A DNA stretch of 64,000 nt from Arachnia rubra (GTDB lineage Bacteria; Actinomycetota; Actinomycetes; Propionibacteriales; Propionibacteriaceae): NCBI RefSeq assembly GCF_019973735.1, contig NZ_AP024463.1:186001-250000 (forward strand), read 5' to 3'. The notes below the pieces were generated by a model. It was not told the origin of the DNA. It made no database searches and was given only the letters and a program-made list of their open reading frames with translations. Position 1 is the first letter of the stretch, and each line of letters starts with the position of its first letter. Positions 33,646-41,695 of this stretch are shown piece after piece. The position numbers and the translations under genes are program-made.

Positions 33646-35187
33646 TCAGGTGGTCTTCGATGGGGCCTCCTGGGGACGCTGGCTTGGGATCAGCTTCCAG
33701 GCTGTCAGCGCCGCGACAATCAGGAGCACGGCCGCGACCACGGCGGTCGTCTGCACGCCTGAGGTGAAGGCCTCACGGGCCAGGTGCGCTGCCTCGGCTT
33801 GGATCGCTACGGTCTCGTCGAGTGCCTTGAGGCCGATGGGCAGCGACTCACGCACCTGCGCGGCGATAGCGTCGTCCAAGCCGCTGGGCGTCTGCAGCAG
33901 CCAGCGGTAGAAGACCGTCTGCAGCGACCCGAGTAGCGCGATTCCCATCGCCACGCCCAGCTCGTAGGCGGTCTCTGAGATGGCCGAGGCCGCTCCCGCC
34001 CGTTCCACCGGGGCCGCCGACACGATGGCGTCGGTGGACAGCGTCATCGCCAGGCCGATGCCCAGCCCAGCGACGCTCACCCCGATGAGTATCCAGTGGA
34101 TACCCTCTTGCCCGGCGGCGAAACCCACCAGCGCCAGGCCGCCACCTCCCAGCGTCAGGCCGGTGGCGATGGAGCGGCCCGCGCCCAGGCGTTTCACGAT
34201 CGCCACTGCGACCAGGGCGACGAGTACCGACATGATCGTGGCCGGCAGCTCGACCAGCCCGGCGATGAGCGGGCTGAGGCCGCGCACCAGCTGCAGGTAC
34301 TGCGAGAAGAAGAACAGCAGTCCCGCCAGGGCGAAGATCGCGATGCCATTGGCCAGCACGGCCCCCGTGAACGCGGGGATGCGGAACAGGCTGATGTCGA
34401 TCAGCGGCGTGGCCAGCCGCCGTTGGCGGCGCACGAAAACCCATCCGGCCGTCGCGCCCACCAGCGCCGTGAGGACCACCGTCACGTCGAACCCCTGGGC
34501 GGCCAGATGCTTCACCGCGTAGACGATGGGCACGATCGCCACGATCGACAGCAGCGCCGAGACGGCGTCTATCCGGGCGTCGGCGTTACCCCGCGACTCC
34601 GGCAGGACCAGAAGTCCCGCGACGATGACGATGGCCATCACCGGCAGGTTGATCAGGAACACCGACCCCCACCAGAAGTGCTCCAGCAGGAACCCTCCGA
34701 CGAGCGGACCCACCGCCGCGCCGCCGGTGGCGCCAGCCGACCAGACCGCGATGGCGCGGGTGCGCTGCAGCGGATGCCGGAAGACGTCGCGCAGGATCGA
34801 CAGCGTCGAGGGCATGATGGTTGCGCCGAACAGCCCGAGGAAGACGCGGGCGGCGATCAAGACCCCCGCTGTGGGCGCGAAGGCCGCGAGCAGCGAGGCC
34901 AGCCCGAAGCCGGTTGATCCGATCAGCAGGAGGCGACGCCGTCCGATGCGGTCAGCGACGTTTCCCATGGTGACCAGCAGTCCTGCCAGCACGAAGGAAT
35001 AGACGTCGCCGATCCACAGCAGCTCTGTGGCCGAAGGTGCCAGGTCGGCAGTCAGCCGGGGCACGGCCAGCGACAGCACCGTGCCGTCGATCGCCAGCAG
35101 CATGACCGCACCTGTGAGAACTGCGATGGTGCCCCACTGCCGTGCTGTCAGCGGGGGGACGGTCTCGGCCTGGACTTGTGGAGTCAT
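33646..35187 (-). CDS. MFS multidrug exporter, DHA2 (14-helix) type
   Basis: 513 residues from ATG 35187; a GTG at 35208 is also in frame. About 14 hydrophobic segments, with the drug-exporter motifs AIDGTVLSLAVPRL (D1 region), GNVADRIGRRRLLLIG (motif A) and IAVWSAGATGGAAVGPLVGG (motif C). These proton antiporters expel drugs, dyes or antiseptics. The divergent TetR gene at 35312 with palindromic sites in between is the standard repressor/pump arrangement, so an inducible efflux pump is likely. Substrate unknown. Confidence 0.9.
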   Translation of the reverse strand: MTPQVQAETVPPLTARQWGTIAVLTGAVMLLAIDGTVLSLAVPRLTADLAPSATELLWIGDVYSFVLAGLLVTMGNVADRIGRRRLLLIGSTGFGLASLLAAFAPTAGVLIAARVFLGLFGATIMPSTLSILRDVFRHPLQRTRAIAVWSAGATGGAAVGPLVGGFLLEHFWWGSVFLINLPVMAIVIVAGLLVLPESRGNADARIDAVSALLSIVAIVPIVYAVKHLAAQGFDVTVVLTALVGATAGWVFVRRQRRLATPLIDISLFRIPAFTGAVLANGIAIFALAGLLFFFSQYLQLVRGLSPLIAGLVELPATIMSVLVALVAVAIVKRLGAGRSIATGLTLGGGGLALVGFAAGQEGIHWILIGVSVAGLGIGLAMTLSTDAIVSAAPVERAGAASAISETAYELGVAMGIALLGSLQTVFYRWLLQTPSGLDDAIAAQVRESLPIGLKALDETVAIQAEAAHLAREAFTSGVQTTAVVAAVLLIVAALTAWKLIPSQRPQEAPSKTT

Positions 35188-35222
35188 TGAGTTCTCGTTG
35201 TGTGGCACCCCGCAAGGTTACA

Positions 35223-35254
35223 GACCATATGGTCGGTAATTCAATACCAATTGG
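35223..35254. promoter_or_regulatory. Probable TetR operator sites
   Basis: A perfect 12-bp palindrome GACCATATGGTC (35223-35234) and a second, CCAATTGG (35247-35254) within TACCAATTGG, lie between the exporter and its divergent regulator; both contain ACCAWWTGG-like cores. A further TTTGGTTTG follows. Confidence 0.65.
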
Positions 35255-35311
35255 AATGTTTTTCATCCTATTTGGTTTGTGATGGTATGGGCGCGGCGGT
35301 ACGGTGAGTCC

Positions 35312-35881
35312 ATGGCCACCAGCGGAAAAACCCGGAGCACAGACCGGACACGGCGGGCGATCCTCGACGCCGCCAGCGACCTCATGGGCAAGCACGGTAC
35401 GTCAGTCTCCCTGGCCAGGATCGCCGAGGCCGCGGGAATGTCTAAGGGAGGTCTGCTGCATCACTTCCCGTCTCGCAATGACTTGATCCGGGCTCTCGGT
35501 GAGGACTGTGCGCGGCAGCTGCGTTCGGAGGTCGAGGGTTTCCTCGACCTGTCTGAGAACCGTCCCGGCAAGATGCTGCGCGCATACGTCCGTGCTCTGT
35601 GCGGGGGGTCGGGGGAGGCCATGGTCTACTTCGCGGATTCCTCCACCTGGTATCCCATGATCGACATTCCCGAGGTGAAACAGGCCATAGCCGACAATGT
35701 CCGGTGGTGGGACGAGCAGTTCGCCGCCGACGGTCTGCCTGACGACCGGATCCGCCTGGTGCGGCGAGCCGCTGAGGGATGCGCCGCGGCCTACGTCTGG
35801 GGAGAGGAGACCGAGGAGGGGGTGGCGCAGCTGCGTGGGCTCCTGCTGGGCCTGACTGAGGAGTCGGCACCGCTCACCTGA
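35312..35881 (+). CDS. TetR/AcrR family regulator of the adjacent exporter
   Basis: 189 residues from ATG 35312. HTH: AILDAASDLMGKHGTSVSLA, RIAEAAGMSKGGLLHHFPSR, with the usual FPSRNDLI tail. The C-terminal domain includes TetR_C-like WYPMIDIPEVKQAIADNVRW. It lies divergent from the DHA2 exporter with palindromes between them, so it likely represses the pump until a ligand binds. A stem-loop terminator that followed the gene was duplicated by an IS insertion. Confidence 0.88.
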   Translation: MATSGKTRSTDRTRRAILDAASDLMGKHGTSVSLARIAEAAGMSKGGLLHHFPSRNDLIRALGEDCARQLRSEVEGFLDLSENRPGKMLRAYVRALCGGSGEAMVYFADSSTWYPMIDIPEVKQAIADNVRWWDEQFAADGLPDDRIRLVRRAAEGCAAAYVWGEETEEGVAQLRGLLLGLTEESAPLT

Positions 35882-35939
35882 CCCGGCCTTCTGCGATCGC
35901 AGCCCCCAAGCCGTCGCTGAGCACCCGCCCGCTGGGTCC

Positions 35940-35985
35940 TGACTGTGCTCAGGCCGCCGACCTTGAGGATCAGCGGCCTGAGCGT
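35940..35985. repeat. Left copy of 46-bp target duplication, containing a terminator stem
   Basis: Identical to 37614-37659 on the other side of the IS. It contains CTCAGGCCGC and GCGGCCTGAG, a perfect 10-bp stem with a 15-base loop, probably the terminator of the TetR gene. Confidence 0.9.
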
Positions 35986-37613
35986 CCTGACTTGGCTCAT
36001 TTAGTGTCGTTCCCGGGTGTTGTGGATGGCGTCGAGCCAGGCTTGGATGTTGTCGGGGATGGGGTCTTCAGCGGTGACGATGGCGTCGCCGGCTTGGATG
36101 TCGATGGTTCGGTAGCGGCGTAGTGTCTTGACCAGGGTCTTCAAGCTGACTTTGGTGGTGGCCTCCAACCAGCGAGCGACGGCGAGGGCGGCGAACACGA
36201 TGGTGAGGTGGGCCTCGATCGAGTCTTTCAGGTGGTGGTAGATCGGGCGGGCTTTCAGATCGGATTTGCTCATCCGGAACGACTTCTCGATCTGCCACAA
36301 CTGGTGGTAGGCGCCGATCACGTACTCCGGCCTCGGGTCAGCCAGGTTCGTGATGTATCCCTTCCAGCCAGCCAGCGCTTTGGCTTTGGCCTCCAAGTCC
36401 CGGTTCACCGATTTCTGTGCGCCGGTGAGAGTGATGAACCGGTTCCGTTTCACCGGGATCTTCCCCGCGACCACGCGTTCGGCCTTGCTGACCTGCTCGC
36501 TGATACCGCGCAACGTCCGGCGTGCTCGGTCGGCCCGGTACTGGTAGTAGATCGTCTCTGTCACTGCTGCCCCGGCCGGGCCCCTCGACCAGGGTTGAGT
36601 CAGGGTCAGCCCGTCAGGGGGCTGCTGACCGGAATGGGTCTTCAGCCACTCCCGCACGATGTAGGGGACCTCGGGAATCTTCTGACCCACGATGAACCGC
36701 AACCCCGCCCCGGACAACGCCCGCAGGTTCCCGTCAGACAACATGCCCGCATCAGCCACCACCGTCACCTCCGGCAGGGCGTGAGCGGCCTGGAACGCCT
36801 GGAGCGACGGGATGATCGTGGTCGTCTCCGCACGGTTACCCTCGAACGCCTCCACCATCAACGGGAACCCCCGCGCGTCGGTCAACAACCCGATGGTGAT
36901 CTGGGGTTCCAAGCGGCGTTCCTTGCTGTATCCGGGTTCCCGGAACCCGTCCCCAACATCAGTCTCAAAGTAGAGCGTGCTCACGTCGTACAACACCAAG
37001 GTGGCAGGCCCCAACCCCACATGCGCTGCGCACGCGGACGCTATCTGCTGCCGCCACGCCGGCTCGGCATACACGGCGAGCCGACGCTTCACCGTCGCGT
37101 AGCCGCAAGGCCGAACCCCGATCTCTTCGAGCACCCGCAAGGTCTCCAACTTGCTGGCCGGCTCGATCAACCGGCCCAGCACCAACTGCTTGAAAACCTC
37201 GTCACCACCACTGGCGGTATCGAACCCGAGCCGTTCAAACCCGACCGACAAGGCATTCCACAAGTGCTCCGCCCGCGACCGCCGGATCGGTAGCGCCCGC
37301 CGTCGTGGCTGCCCGTCCCCGAAATCGAGTTCGTCCTGACCAGCGGCGATCATGCGTTGCCGCGCCACCGCTTTCAACACCTCAACATCCTCCGGTGTGT
37401 GTGCCGACCCGATGTGATCCATCGACCGCGATCCACGAGACGACGACCACACCACCTGAACCGCCGTCGCCCCCGACGCGGTCTTCACCGTCCTCACATA
37501 CGGACTCACCCCAACAGGCTAAAACACCCCCGATTAGTGCACACCACACCAACCAAAACCCCTAGCCAACACCCCCTCCAACCCCAAAAACACCAAACAT
37601 GAGCCAAGTCAGG
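35986..37613 (-). mobile_element. Intact IS1634-family (IS1549-like) insertion sequence
   Basis: 1628 bases with perfect 14-bp terminal inverted repeats CCTGACTTGGCTCA and TGAGCCAAGTCAGG, one long transposase gene, and a 46-bp direct duplication of the target. IS1549/IS1634 elements are known for unusually long target duplications, which agrees. Confidence 0.92.
36001..37509 (-). CDS. IS1634-family transposase
   Basis: 502 residues, full length. DDE residues can be placed: first Asp in LVLYDVSTLYFETD (near 175), second in VTVVADAGMLSDGN (near 255), Glu in YHQLWQIEKSFRMSKSDLKA (near 405). EAHLTIVFAALAVARWLE follows, as in IS4-type superfamilies. The frame is unbroken and the ends are perfect, so the element may be active. 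Codon use is close to that of the host. Confidence 0.92.
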   Translation of the reverse strand: MSPYVRTVKTASGATAVQVVWSSSRGSRSMDHIGSAHTPEDVEVLKAVARQRMIAAGQDELDFGDGQPRRRALPIRRSRAEHLWNALSVGFERLGFDTASGGDEVFKQLVLGRLIEPASKLETLRVLEEIGVRPCGYATVKRRLAVYAEPAWRQQIASACAAHVGLGPATLVLYDVSTLYFETDVGDGFREPGYSKERRLEPQITIGLLTDARGFPLMVEAFEGNRAETTTIIPSLQAFQAAHALPEVTVVADAGMLSDGNLRALSGAGLRFIVGQKIPEVPYIVREWLKTHSGQQPPDGLTLTQPWSRGPAGAAVTETIYYQYRADRARRTLRGISEQVSKAERVVAGKIPVKRNRFITLTGAQKSVNRDLEAKAKALAGWKGYITNLADPRPEYVIGAYHQLWQIEKSFRMSKSDLKARPIYHHLKDSIEAHLTIVFAALAVARWLEATTKVSLKTLVKTLRRYRTIDIQAGDAIVTAEDPIPDNIQAWLDAIHNTRERH

Positions 37614-37659
37614 TGACTGTGCTCAGGCCGCCGACCTTGAGGATCAGCGGCCTGAGCGT
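37614..37659. repeat. Right copy of 46-bp target duplication
   Basis: Exact repeat of 35940-35985, including the terminator-like stem. Confidence 0.9.
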
Positions 37660-37711
37660 GCTGCCGGAGTCCTGTTCCCGCCGGAGTAACGAAGGGCGGG
37701 AACGCGGCAGC
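37660..37711. terminator. Long hairpin
   Basis: Nested arms GCTGCCG / CGGCAGC and GTTCCCGCC / GGCGGGAAC enclose a short loop. It could end transcripts coming from the riboswitch region on the minus strand. Confidence 0.5.
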
Positions 37712-38160
37712 AGTCATTCACCAAGGGCGCTCCTTCCTCCCTGATCACCGCCCCCGGCGAAGGAGGGCGGCTCCCTTCAGGACGACACGTACTACGTGGT
37801 CATGGTGTGGCGCGACGATGCTGGAGCCCGGTTCCCCGGTCTCCGCGTGGTGCCCCGGATGGGTGGGGTATGCCCCAGTCAGGACGGATCACTGGCTGTG
37901 CCGCAGTGCTCGATGGACCTGGGCGAGAGCCATGGCAACGTGTTCCGCCGGGCCCGTCCGCTGTTGCGTGGGGCACATGCAAGACCCGCCGCCCCCGCAA
38001 GCGGCTTTCACGAACAGCGACTGTACTGCGGTCCGCAGCCAGAATCTTCTCGAGCATCTCCACTCTCATCCGAGGCTTCACGCGACATCGCGTACCAGCA
38101 GACGATGAGAAGGGCCTGTGACCCATTCACAGCCTTGACCCAGTCCACGAGGTCGTCGCC
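37712..38160 (-). pseudogene. Decayed gene behind the cobalamin riboswitch
   Basis: On the minus strand, where the controlled gene should lie, there is no good frame. Pieces such as LFVKAACGGGGSCMCPTQQR and AEHVAMALAQVHRALR suggest a lost cysteine-rich, perhaps metal-binding, protein of about 100 residues with frameshifts. I cannot name it. Confidence 0.35.
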
Positions 38161-38181
38161 TCCGCCCGAGGTACGGGCGGA
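38161..38181 (-). promoter_or_regulatory. Hairpin adjoining the riboswitch (expression platform)
   Basis: TCCGCCCG-AGGTA-CGGGCGGA, a perfect 8-bp stem directly downstream of the aptamer on the minus strand, without a U-tract. Confidence 0.5.
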
Positions 38182-38182
38182 T

Positions 38183-38365
38183 CGCTGGCAGGTCTTCGGA
38201 CTTGTGGTTCCAGGTGTAACACCAACCTCCGGCTTTCGCTTCCCAGATCTCTCCAGTGCCTTGTGAAAGCCATCGTCGCCACTTACCGCTGCGGGACAGT
38301 CCCGGATTCTCACCGGATTCCCTCTTGCCTCGACGCCGGAACGCCGAACCAACGACGTTTCCAAC
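38183..38365 (-). promoter_or_regulatory. Cobalamin riboswitch
   Basis: On the minus strand the aptamer shows the conserved core GAGGGAATCCGGTGAGAATC followed by CGGGACTGTCCCGCAGCGGT and, at the 3' end, AGTCCGAAGACCTGCCAGC, the paired closing region. The order and spacing (about 180 bases) match the AdoCbl/MeCbl class. Riboswitches of this class repress B12 uptake or synthesis genes when cobalamin is plentiful. Here no intact gene follows before the IS, so it is an orphan. Confidence 0.92.
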
Positions 38366-38423
38366 CATAGCAGCGTCCTCAGCCCGGCACGTCGCTTCAC
38401 TCAGCCAGGGCGGCGATGGACGC

Positions 38424-39041
38424 CTACCGGCAGGCTCTTCTGGCCCAGCGGAGTAGGTAGCGGTAGTAGAGGCCACGGCGGATCCGGACGCCTGGCAGCA
38501 GGTTGCGCGCGGTGGTGCGGATCTCAGTCAGGCAGGTGGTCGGTGGCGTCGTCAGGACCCCAGGGTCGGTTTCGTGATGGAGCGCTGAGCCGAGCCTGGC
38601 CCAGGGAAGTGCCAGCGCGGCAAAGGCCCAGTCCCAGGGGGTGCGTTCCTCCGCCAGCCCGACGACCAGGAGGTCGCCGTCCGGTGCCAGGAGGTCGCGC
38701 GCCTTGGTCAGGGAGTCAGCCAGGTCCATGTGGTGCAGCGACGCGACGAAGGTGATCAGGTCGTAGTGCTTCGTTCCCGGATCAAAGGCCGCGAAGCTGG
38801 AGGCGTTGAGCGTGACGTTGGGGATGCTGGCCAGACGGGCCTGTGCGCGGCAGAGCGCCGCGACGTCTGGCTCGATGCCGGTGAGGTGACCGGCGTACGG
38901 CGCGAGTCGCTGCAACAGCAGCCCGTCGCCGCACCCGACGTCCAGGATGCTCCGGCGGGGCCGCTCGGCGGCGATGCGCTGCAGCCACGGATGATAGGCG
39001 GTGTTGTGGTTCCAGTAGTCGCGCACGCGTCCATTCTCCAC
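38424..39041 (-). CDS. Class I SAM-dependent methyltransferase
   Basis: 205 residues from GTG 39041 (GTG 39026 also possible). Motif I SILDVGCGDGLLLQRL, acidic LTGIEPDVAALCRA, motif II KHYDLITFVASLHHMDLAD, motif III DLLAPDGDLLVVGL. The start RDYWNHNTAYHPWLQRIA is typical of a small-molecule methyltransferase group (Methyltransf_11/25). It ends 59 bases before the riboswitch, which points away from it. No partner enzyme nearby, so the substrate is unknown. Confidence 0.85.
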   Translation of the reverse strand: MENGRVRDYWNHNTAYHPWLQRIAAERPRRSILDVGCGDGLLLQRLAPYAGHLTGIEPDVAALCRAQARLASIPNVTLNASSFAAFDPGTKHYDLITFVASLHHMDLADSLTKARDLLAPDGDLLVVGLAEERTPWDWAFAALALPWARLGSALHHETDPGVLTTPPTTCLTEIRTTARNLLPGVRIRRGLYYRYLLRWARRACR

Positions 39042-39221
39042 GTGGGAGGAGTACCGGCTTCGCCAGGGTCTTTGCGGTGCCTCTGTGCTGTGGGGTCAGC
39101 AACCACCACAAGCAGCGGGTTTGCCTTTGGACGGCCAAGTCCCTGTGTGTGGTGATCTCGGGGTCCGATCAGGGAATAACCTTACTTGACAGTGTCTGGT
39201 GTTTGGGGTTGGGTGTTCCCC

Positions 39222-40217
39222 ATGGATAGTGAAGGCGGGAAGAAACCTCGTCCCAGGCGCTGGTTGCGGCGGCTTGGGGTTGTGGTGTTGGTGCTGGTGG
39301 TGCTGATGGGTGGGGTGAAGGTTGCGGATGTGGCGCTCACCGCGAAGGAGCGGGCGGATCATCCGGCTCCGGGGCAGTTGGTGGATGTCGACGGCCACAA
39401 GATGCACGTCCACACCACTGGTCAGGGTGACACAAGTATTGTTCTACTTCCAGGTCTTGCAGTCCCGGCTCCGGACCTGGATTTCGAGCCTTTGGTGAAG
39501 GAGCTCTCGAAGTGGGCGACGGTGACCGTGGTGGAGCCCTTCGGCTACGGCTGGAGCGACGTGACGGACTCTCCTATGTTGCCGTCGGATATTGCGCGGG
39601 ATGTTCACACCGCGTTGCATGCCGCTGGGGTGAAAGGCCCGTATGTGTTGATGGGGCACTCCATCAGCGGATTGAACTCTCAGGCCTTTGCTGATCAGTA
39701 TCCTGATGAGGTTGCGGGTTATGTTGGTTTGGATCCCGTCATTCCCTACGCGAGATACTTCGACAGCCAGGCTGGTCCCGCGTTTCCCTGGTTTTATTCG
39801 TGGTTTTTTAGGCCTATTGTGCAGGCTGGGTGGATGCGTATCATTACGGCGTTCAGTGGTGCGGATCCTTCGTTTATGATCGGGGCCAGTAGTGCGGATG
39901 GTTATAGCAAGGAGAATCTTGAGCAGCAGCGGATGCTGACCAACTGGATGATGCTGAGCGCGAATGTGATGAGGCAGGCGGAAGTTGCTAGTGATTCGCG
40001 CGCCCAGGTCAGGGATCTTCGGTTTGATGAGCAGCTGCCGGTGTTGGTCTACACCATACGTGAAACGAACTACACCGAGGCAGAGATTGCGGAGTATGTG
40101 GGCAGTGGTCCTTGTCGGCGGTCGGTGATCGTCGATGCCAGCCACTACGTCCATCACACCGAGTACAAGCGCATTAGCGAAGGCACCCGCGCCCTCATGA
40201 CCGAATGCCACCGCTAA
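39222..40217 (+). CDS. Membrane-anchored alpha/beta hydrolase
   Basis: 331 residues from ATG 39222. A basic start and one hydrophobic segment (LGVVVLVLVVLMGGVKVADV) anchor or export it. The hydrolase core follows: oxyanion strand IVLLPGLAVPAPDLDF, EPFGYGWSD, nucleophile elbow LMGHSISGLNSQ (Ser in GHSISG), acid region VLVYTIRETNYTE and a late His (DASHYVHHTEY). The HYVHHTEY end recalls proline iminopeptidase-like or lipase-like members. Codons in the second half are slightly AT-rich. Flanked by a methyltransferase and a duplicated merR fragment. Confidence 0.85.
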   Translation: MDSEGGKKPRPRRWLRRLGVVVLVLVVLMGGVKVADVALTAKERADHPAPGQLVDVDGHKMHVHTTGQGDTSIVLLPGLAVPAPDLDFEPLVKELSKWATVTVVEPFGYGWSDVTDSPMLPSDIARDVHTALHAAGVKGPYVLMGHSISGLNSQAFADQYPDEVAGYVGLDPVIPYARYFDSQAGPAFPWFYSWFFRPIVQAGWMRIITAFSGADPSFMIGASSADGYSKENLEQQRMLTNWMMLSANVMRQAEVASDSRAQVRDLRFDEQLPVLVYTIRETNYTEAEIAEYVGSGPCRRSVIVDASHYVHHTEYKRISEGTRALMTECHR

Positions 40218-40392
40218 CCGGCGTGTCGGATGGGTCCTCGCGGCAATCTTCGCGTTGCATTCCCTCGTCCTCATCATGCTCGTCGAGGAACGGCAACCAT
40301 AAAAATCCGGAATCCTCACATGAAGATGAGGTGCGATGCCGCTCTCGGTCCTCGTGAGTTGACCGGGCCTTGAGAGTCGGTGATGCGGCGGA

Positions 40393-40608
40393 CTTGTCTT
40401 TGAGCGCGCTCTAACGCGTAGGGTCGGCGGTATGGAAGGACCAGTGCCAGATGGCGACCTGCCCGAGTTGCTGCCGGTTCAGCAGGCAGCGGCCTGGCTG
40501 GGGGTGAGCCCCCAGACCGTTCACAAACACGGGCTCCTTTGGGCCATCTTGCATGGTGCCCAGCCCGTGTTAATGGAATCTGTGGATTTCCTTCGTTTAG
40601 TGGTCTGA
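40393..40608 (+). pseudogene. Duplicated promoter and 5' end of the merR gene
   Basis: 40393-40528 repeats 41225-41358 almost base for base: the promoter with GAGCGCGCTC, ATG 40432 and the codons for MEGPVPDGDLPELLPVQQAA. After GVSPQTV the sequence leaves the MerR pattern and ends at TGA 40608. It is a 59-codon remnant that stops before the recognition helix is complete. The two copies flank an antitoxin/PIN pair. Confidence 0.9.
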
Positions 40609-40692
40609 GTGGCTGTCTTCGGCGGCTGTGAGAAGCACATTGGTTAGTGTGATCGGCACCAGAACGCAGGCATCAAGGAAGACGACGGTCAT
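40597..40692 (-). pseudogene. PIN-domain toxin cut to 31 codons
   Basis: Starts MTVVFLDACVLVPITLTNVL, the first strand and helix of a PIN RNase with the first catalytic Asp (FLDAC), then runs into a stop after AAEDSHSDH where it meets the merR duplicate. About 100 residues are missing. The start overlaps the antitoxin stop, the normal arrangement. Confidence 0.85.
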
Positions 40693-41132
40693 GATCGCCG
40701 TCTATTCCGAGATTTCTTCAATGCGGCTGTGTAATCGCTGATTTCCTCCTGCAGCATGCCTGTCTCTTCGGCTTGCCGCATGGAATCCTGGAAGTAAGCG
40801 GTGCGTTTTCGGGAGCGTTCTTTCTTGTATGTCAGGACGTCTTCCAGCCGGACCATTCGGTGGACGTTGGGCTGCTCGTATGGGAGTTTTCCCTCCTCCA
40901 GTAACTTGACCAGGGTTGTCCGGGAGACATTCAGGATTTCGGCTGCCTGAGTGGTGCTCAGCATCGTGGAAACAGGCTCGATGCGAACGGCATCGCCTCG
41001 CGACAATGCGTCGACGAAGGTCCCCACACCCTCGCGGATACCAGGAGGAAGGCTTGGCAACAAGGTGTTCAGGGGCGTCAGGTCGCCCGGATCCTCCGGC
41101 GGAAGTACCGTGTGGGAGGTTGTCGTCTTCAT
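40689..41132 (-). CDS. Excisionase-type HTH antitoxin
   Basis: 147 residues. A MerR/excisionase-type winged HTH occupies about residues 57-105: MLSTTQAAEILNVSRTTLVK, LLEEGKLPYEQ, NVHRMVRLEDVLTYKK. The C-terminal helical tail (RKRTAYFQDSMRQAEETGML) would bind the PIN toxin. Such proteins pair with PIN-domain toxins as type II antitoxins and repress their own operon. The partner toxin (40597-40692) is truncated, so this is an intact antitoxin without a functional toxin. Upstream, the operon faces the merR promoter. Confidence 0.85.
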   Translation of the reverse strand: MKTTTSHTVLPPEDPGDLTPLNTLLPSLPPGIREGVGTFVDALSRGDAVRIEPVSTMLSTTQAAEILNVSRTTLVKLLEEGKLPYEQPNVHRMVRLEDVLTYKKERSRKRTAYFQDSMRQAEETGMLQEEISDYTAALKKSRNRRRS

Positions 41133-41225
41133 GCATCAAGTATCGTTCCAAACGATGGAAACGCAAGAAACGATTGCAACGCAAAGGTGGCTCTTCCTGC
41201 TGCAAGATGCCTCTTCTGCTTTAGC

Positions 41226-41263
41226 TTGTCTTTGAGCGCGCTCTAACGCGTAGGGTCGGCGGC
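41226..41263 (+). promoter_or_regulatory. MerR-type promoter with 19-bp spacer
   Basis: TTGTCT (-35, 41226) and TAGGGT (-10, 41251) are 19 bases apart, with the perfect palindrome GAGCGCGCTC (41234-41243) between them: the long-spacer layout that MerR activators distort. The predicted start site is at or next to ATG 41264, so the mRNA may be leaderless. Confidence 0.7.
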
Positions 41264-41695
41264 ATGGAAGGACCAGTGCCAGATGGCGACCTGCCCGAGT
41301 CGCTGCCGGTTCAGCAAGCGGCGGCCTGGCTGGGGGTGAGCCCCCACACCATCCGCTACTACGAGCGACTCGGCCTGGTGCGGGTACCCAGGGACGCCCA
41401 GGGAAACCGTGCCTACGACGAGGCCGCCATGCGGCGGCTGGTCTTCCTGATCCGGATGCGCGTCTCGGGCATGACCATGACGGAACTTCGTCGCTACATC
41501 GACCTTGTTGAGCAGGGTCCCGGCACCAAACCAGAGCGTCTCAAGGTCATGCAGGAGCATCGCGCCCGGGTCCGGAGCAAAATCGCCGAGCTCCAATTCG
41601 CCCTTGACATCACCGACTACAAGATCGCCACCTACGGTGGAAACCTCGGCGACGAACCAACTCTCCACGAATCAACCCACAAGGAGACACCATGA
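41264..41695 (+). CDS. MerR family regulator
   Basis: 143 residues. HTH and wing: LPVQQAAAWLGVSPHTIRYY, ERLGLVRVPRDAQGNRAYDE, then AMRRLVFLIRMRVSGMTMTE and the dimer coiled-coil (PERLKVMQEHRARVRSKIAE). The effector-binding Cys pairs of metal sensors are absent, so it belongs to the group that regulates aldo/keto reductases and similar stress genes. It overlaps the reductase gene by 4 bases (ATGA) and probably controls this operon from the 19-bp-spacer promoter. Confidence 0.9.
   Translation: MEGPVPDGDLPESLPVQQAAAWLGVSPHTIRYYERLGLVRVPRDAQGNRAYDEAAMRRLVFLIRMRVSGMTMTELRRYIDLVEQGPGTKPERLKVMQEHRARVRSKIAELQFALDITDYKIATYGGNLGDEPTLHESTHKETP

Noticed and set aside
39444..40319. Minus-strand frame of 291 codons opposite the membrane hydrolase
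   Set aside because: Rich in His, Arg and Thr, a mirror of the hydrolase codons; no family features.
40218..40320. Small hydrophobic frame (VGWVLAAIFALHSLVLIMLV) after the hydrolase
   Set aside because: It looks like a membrane helix but has no start codon between the preceding stop and the hydrophobic part, so it is not listed as a gene.
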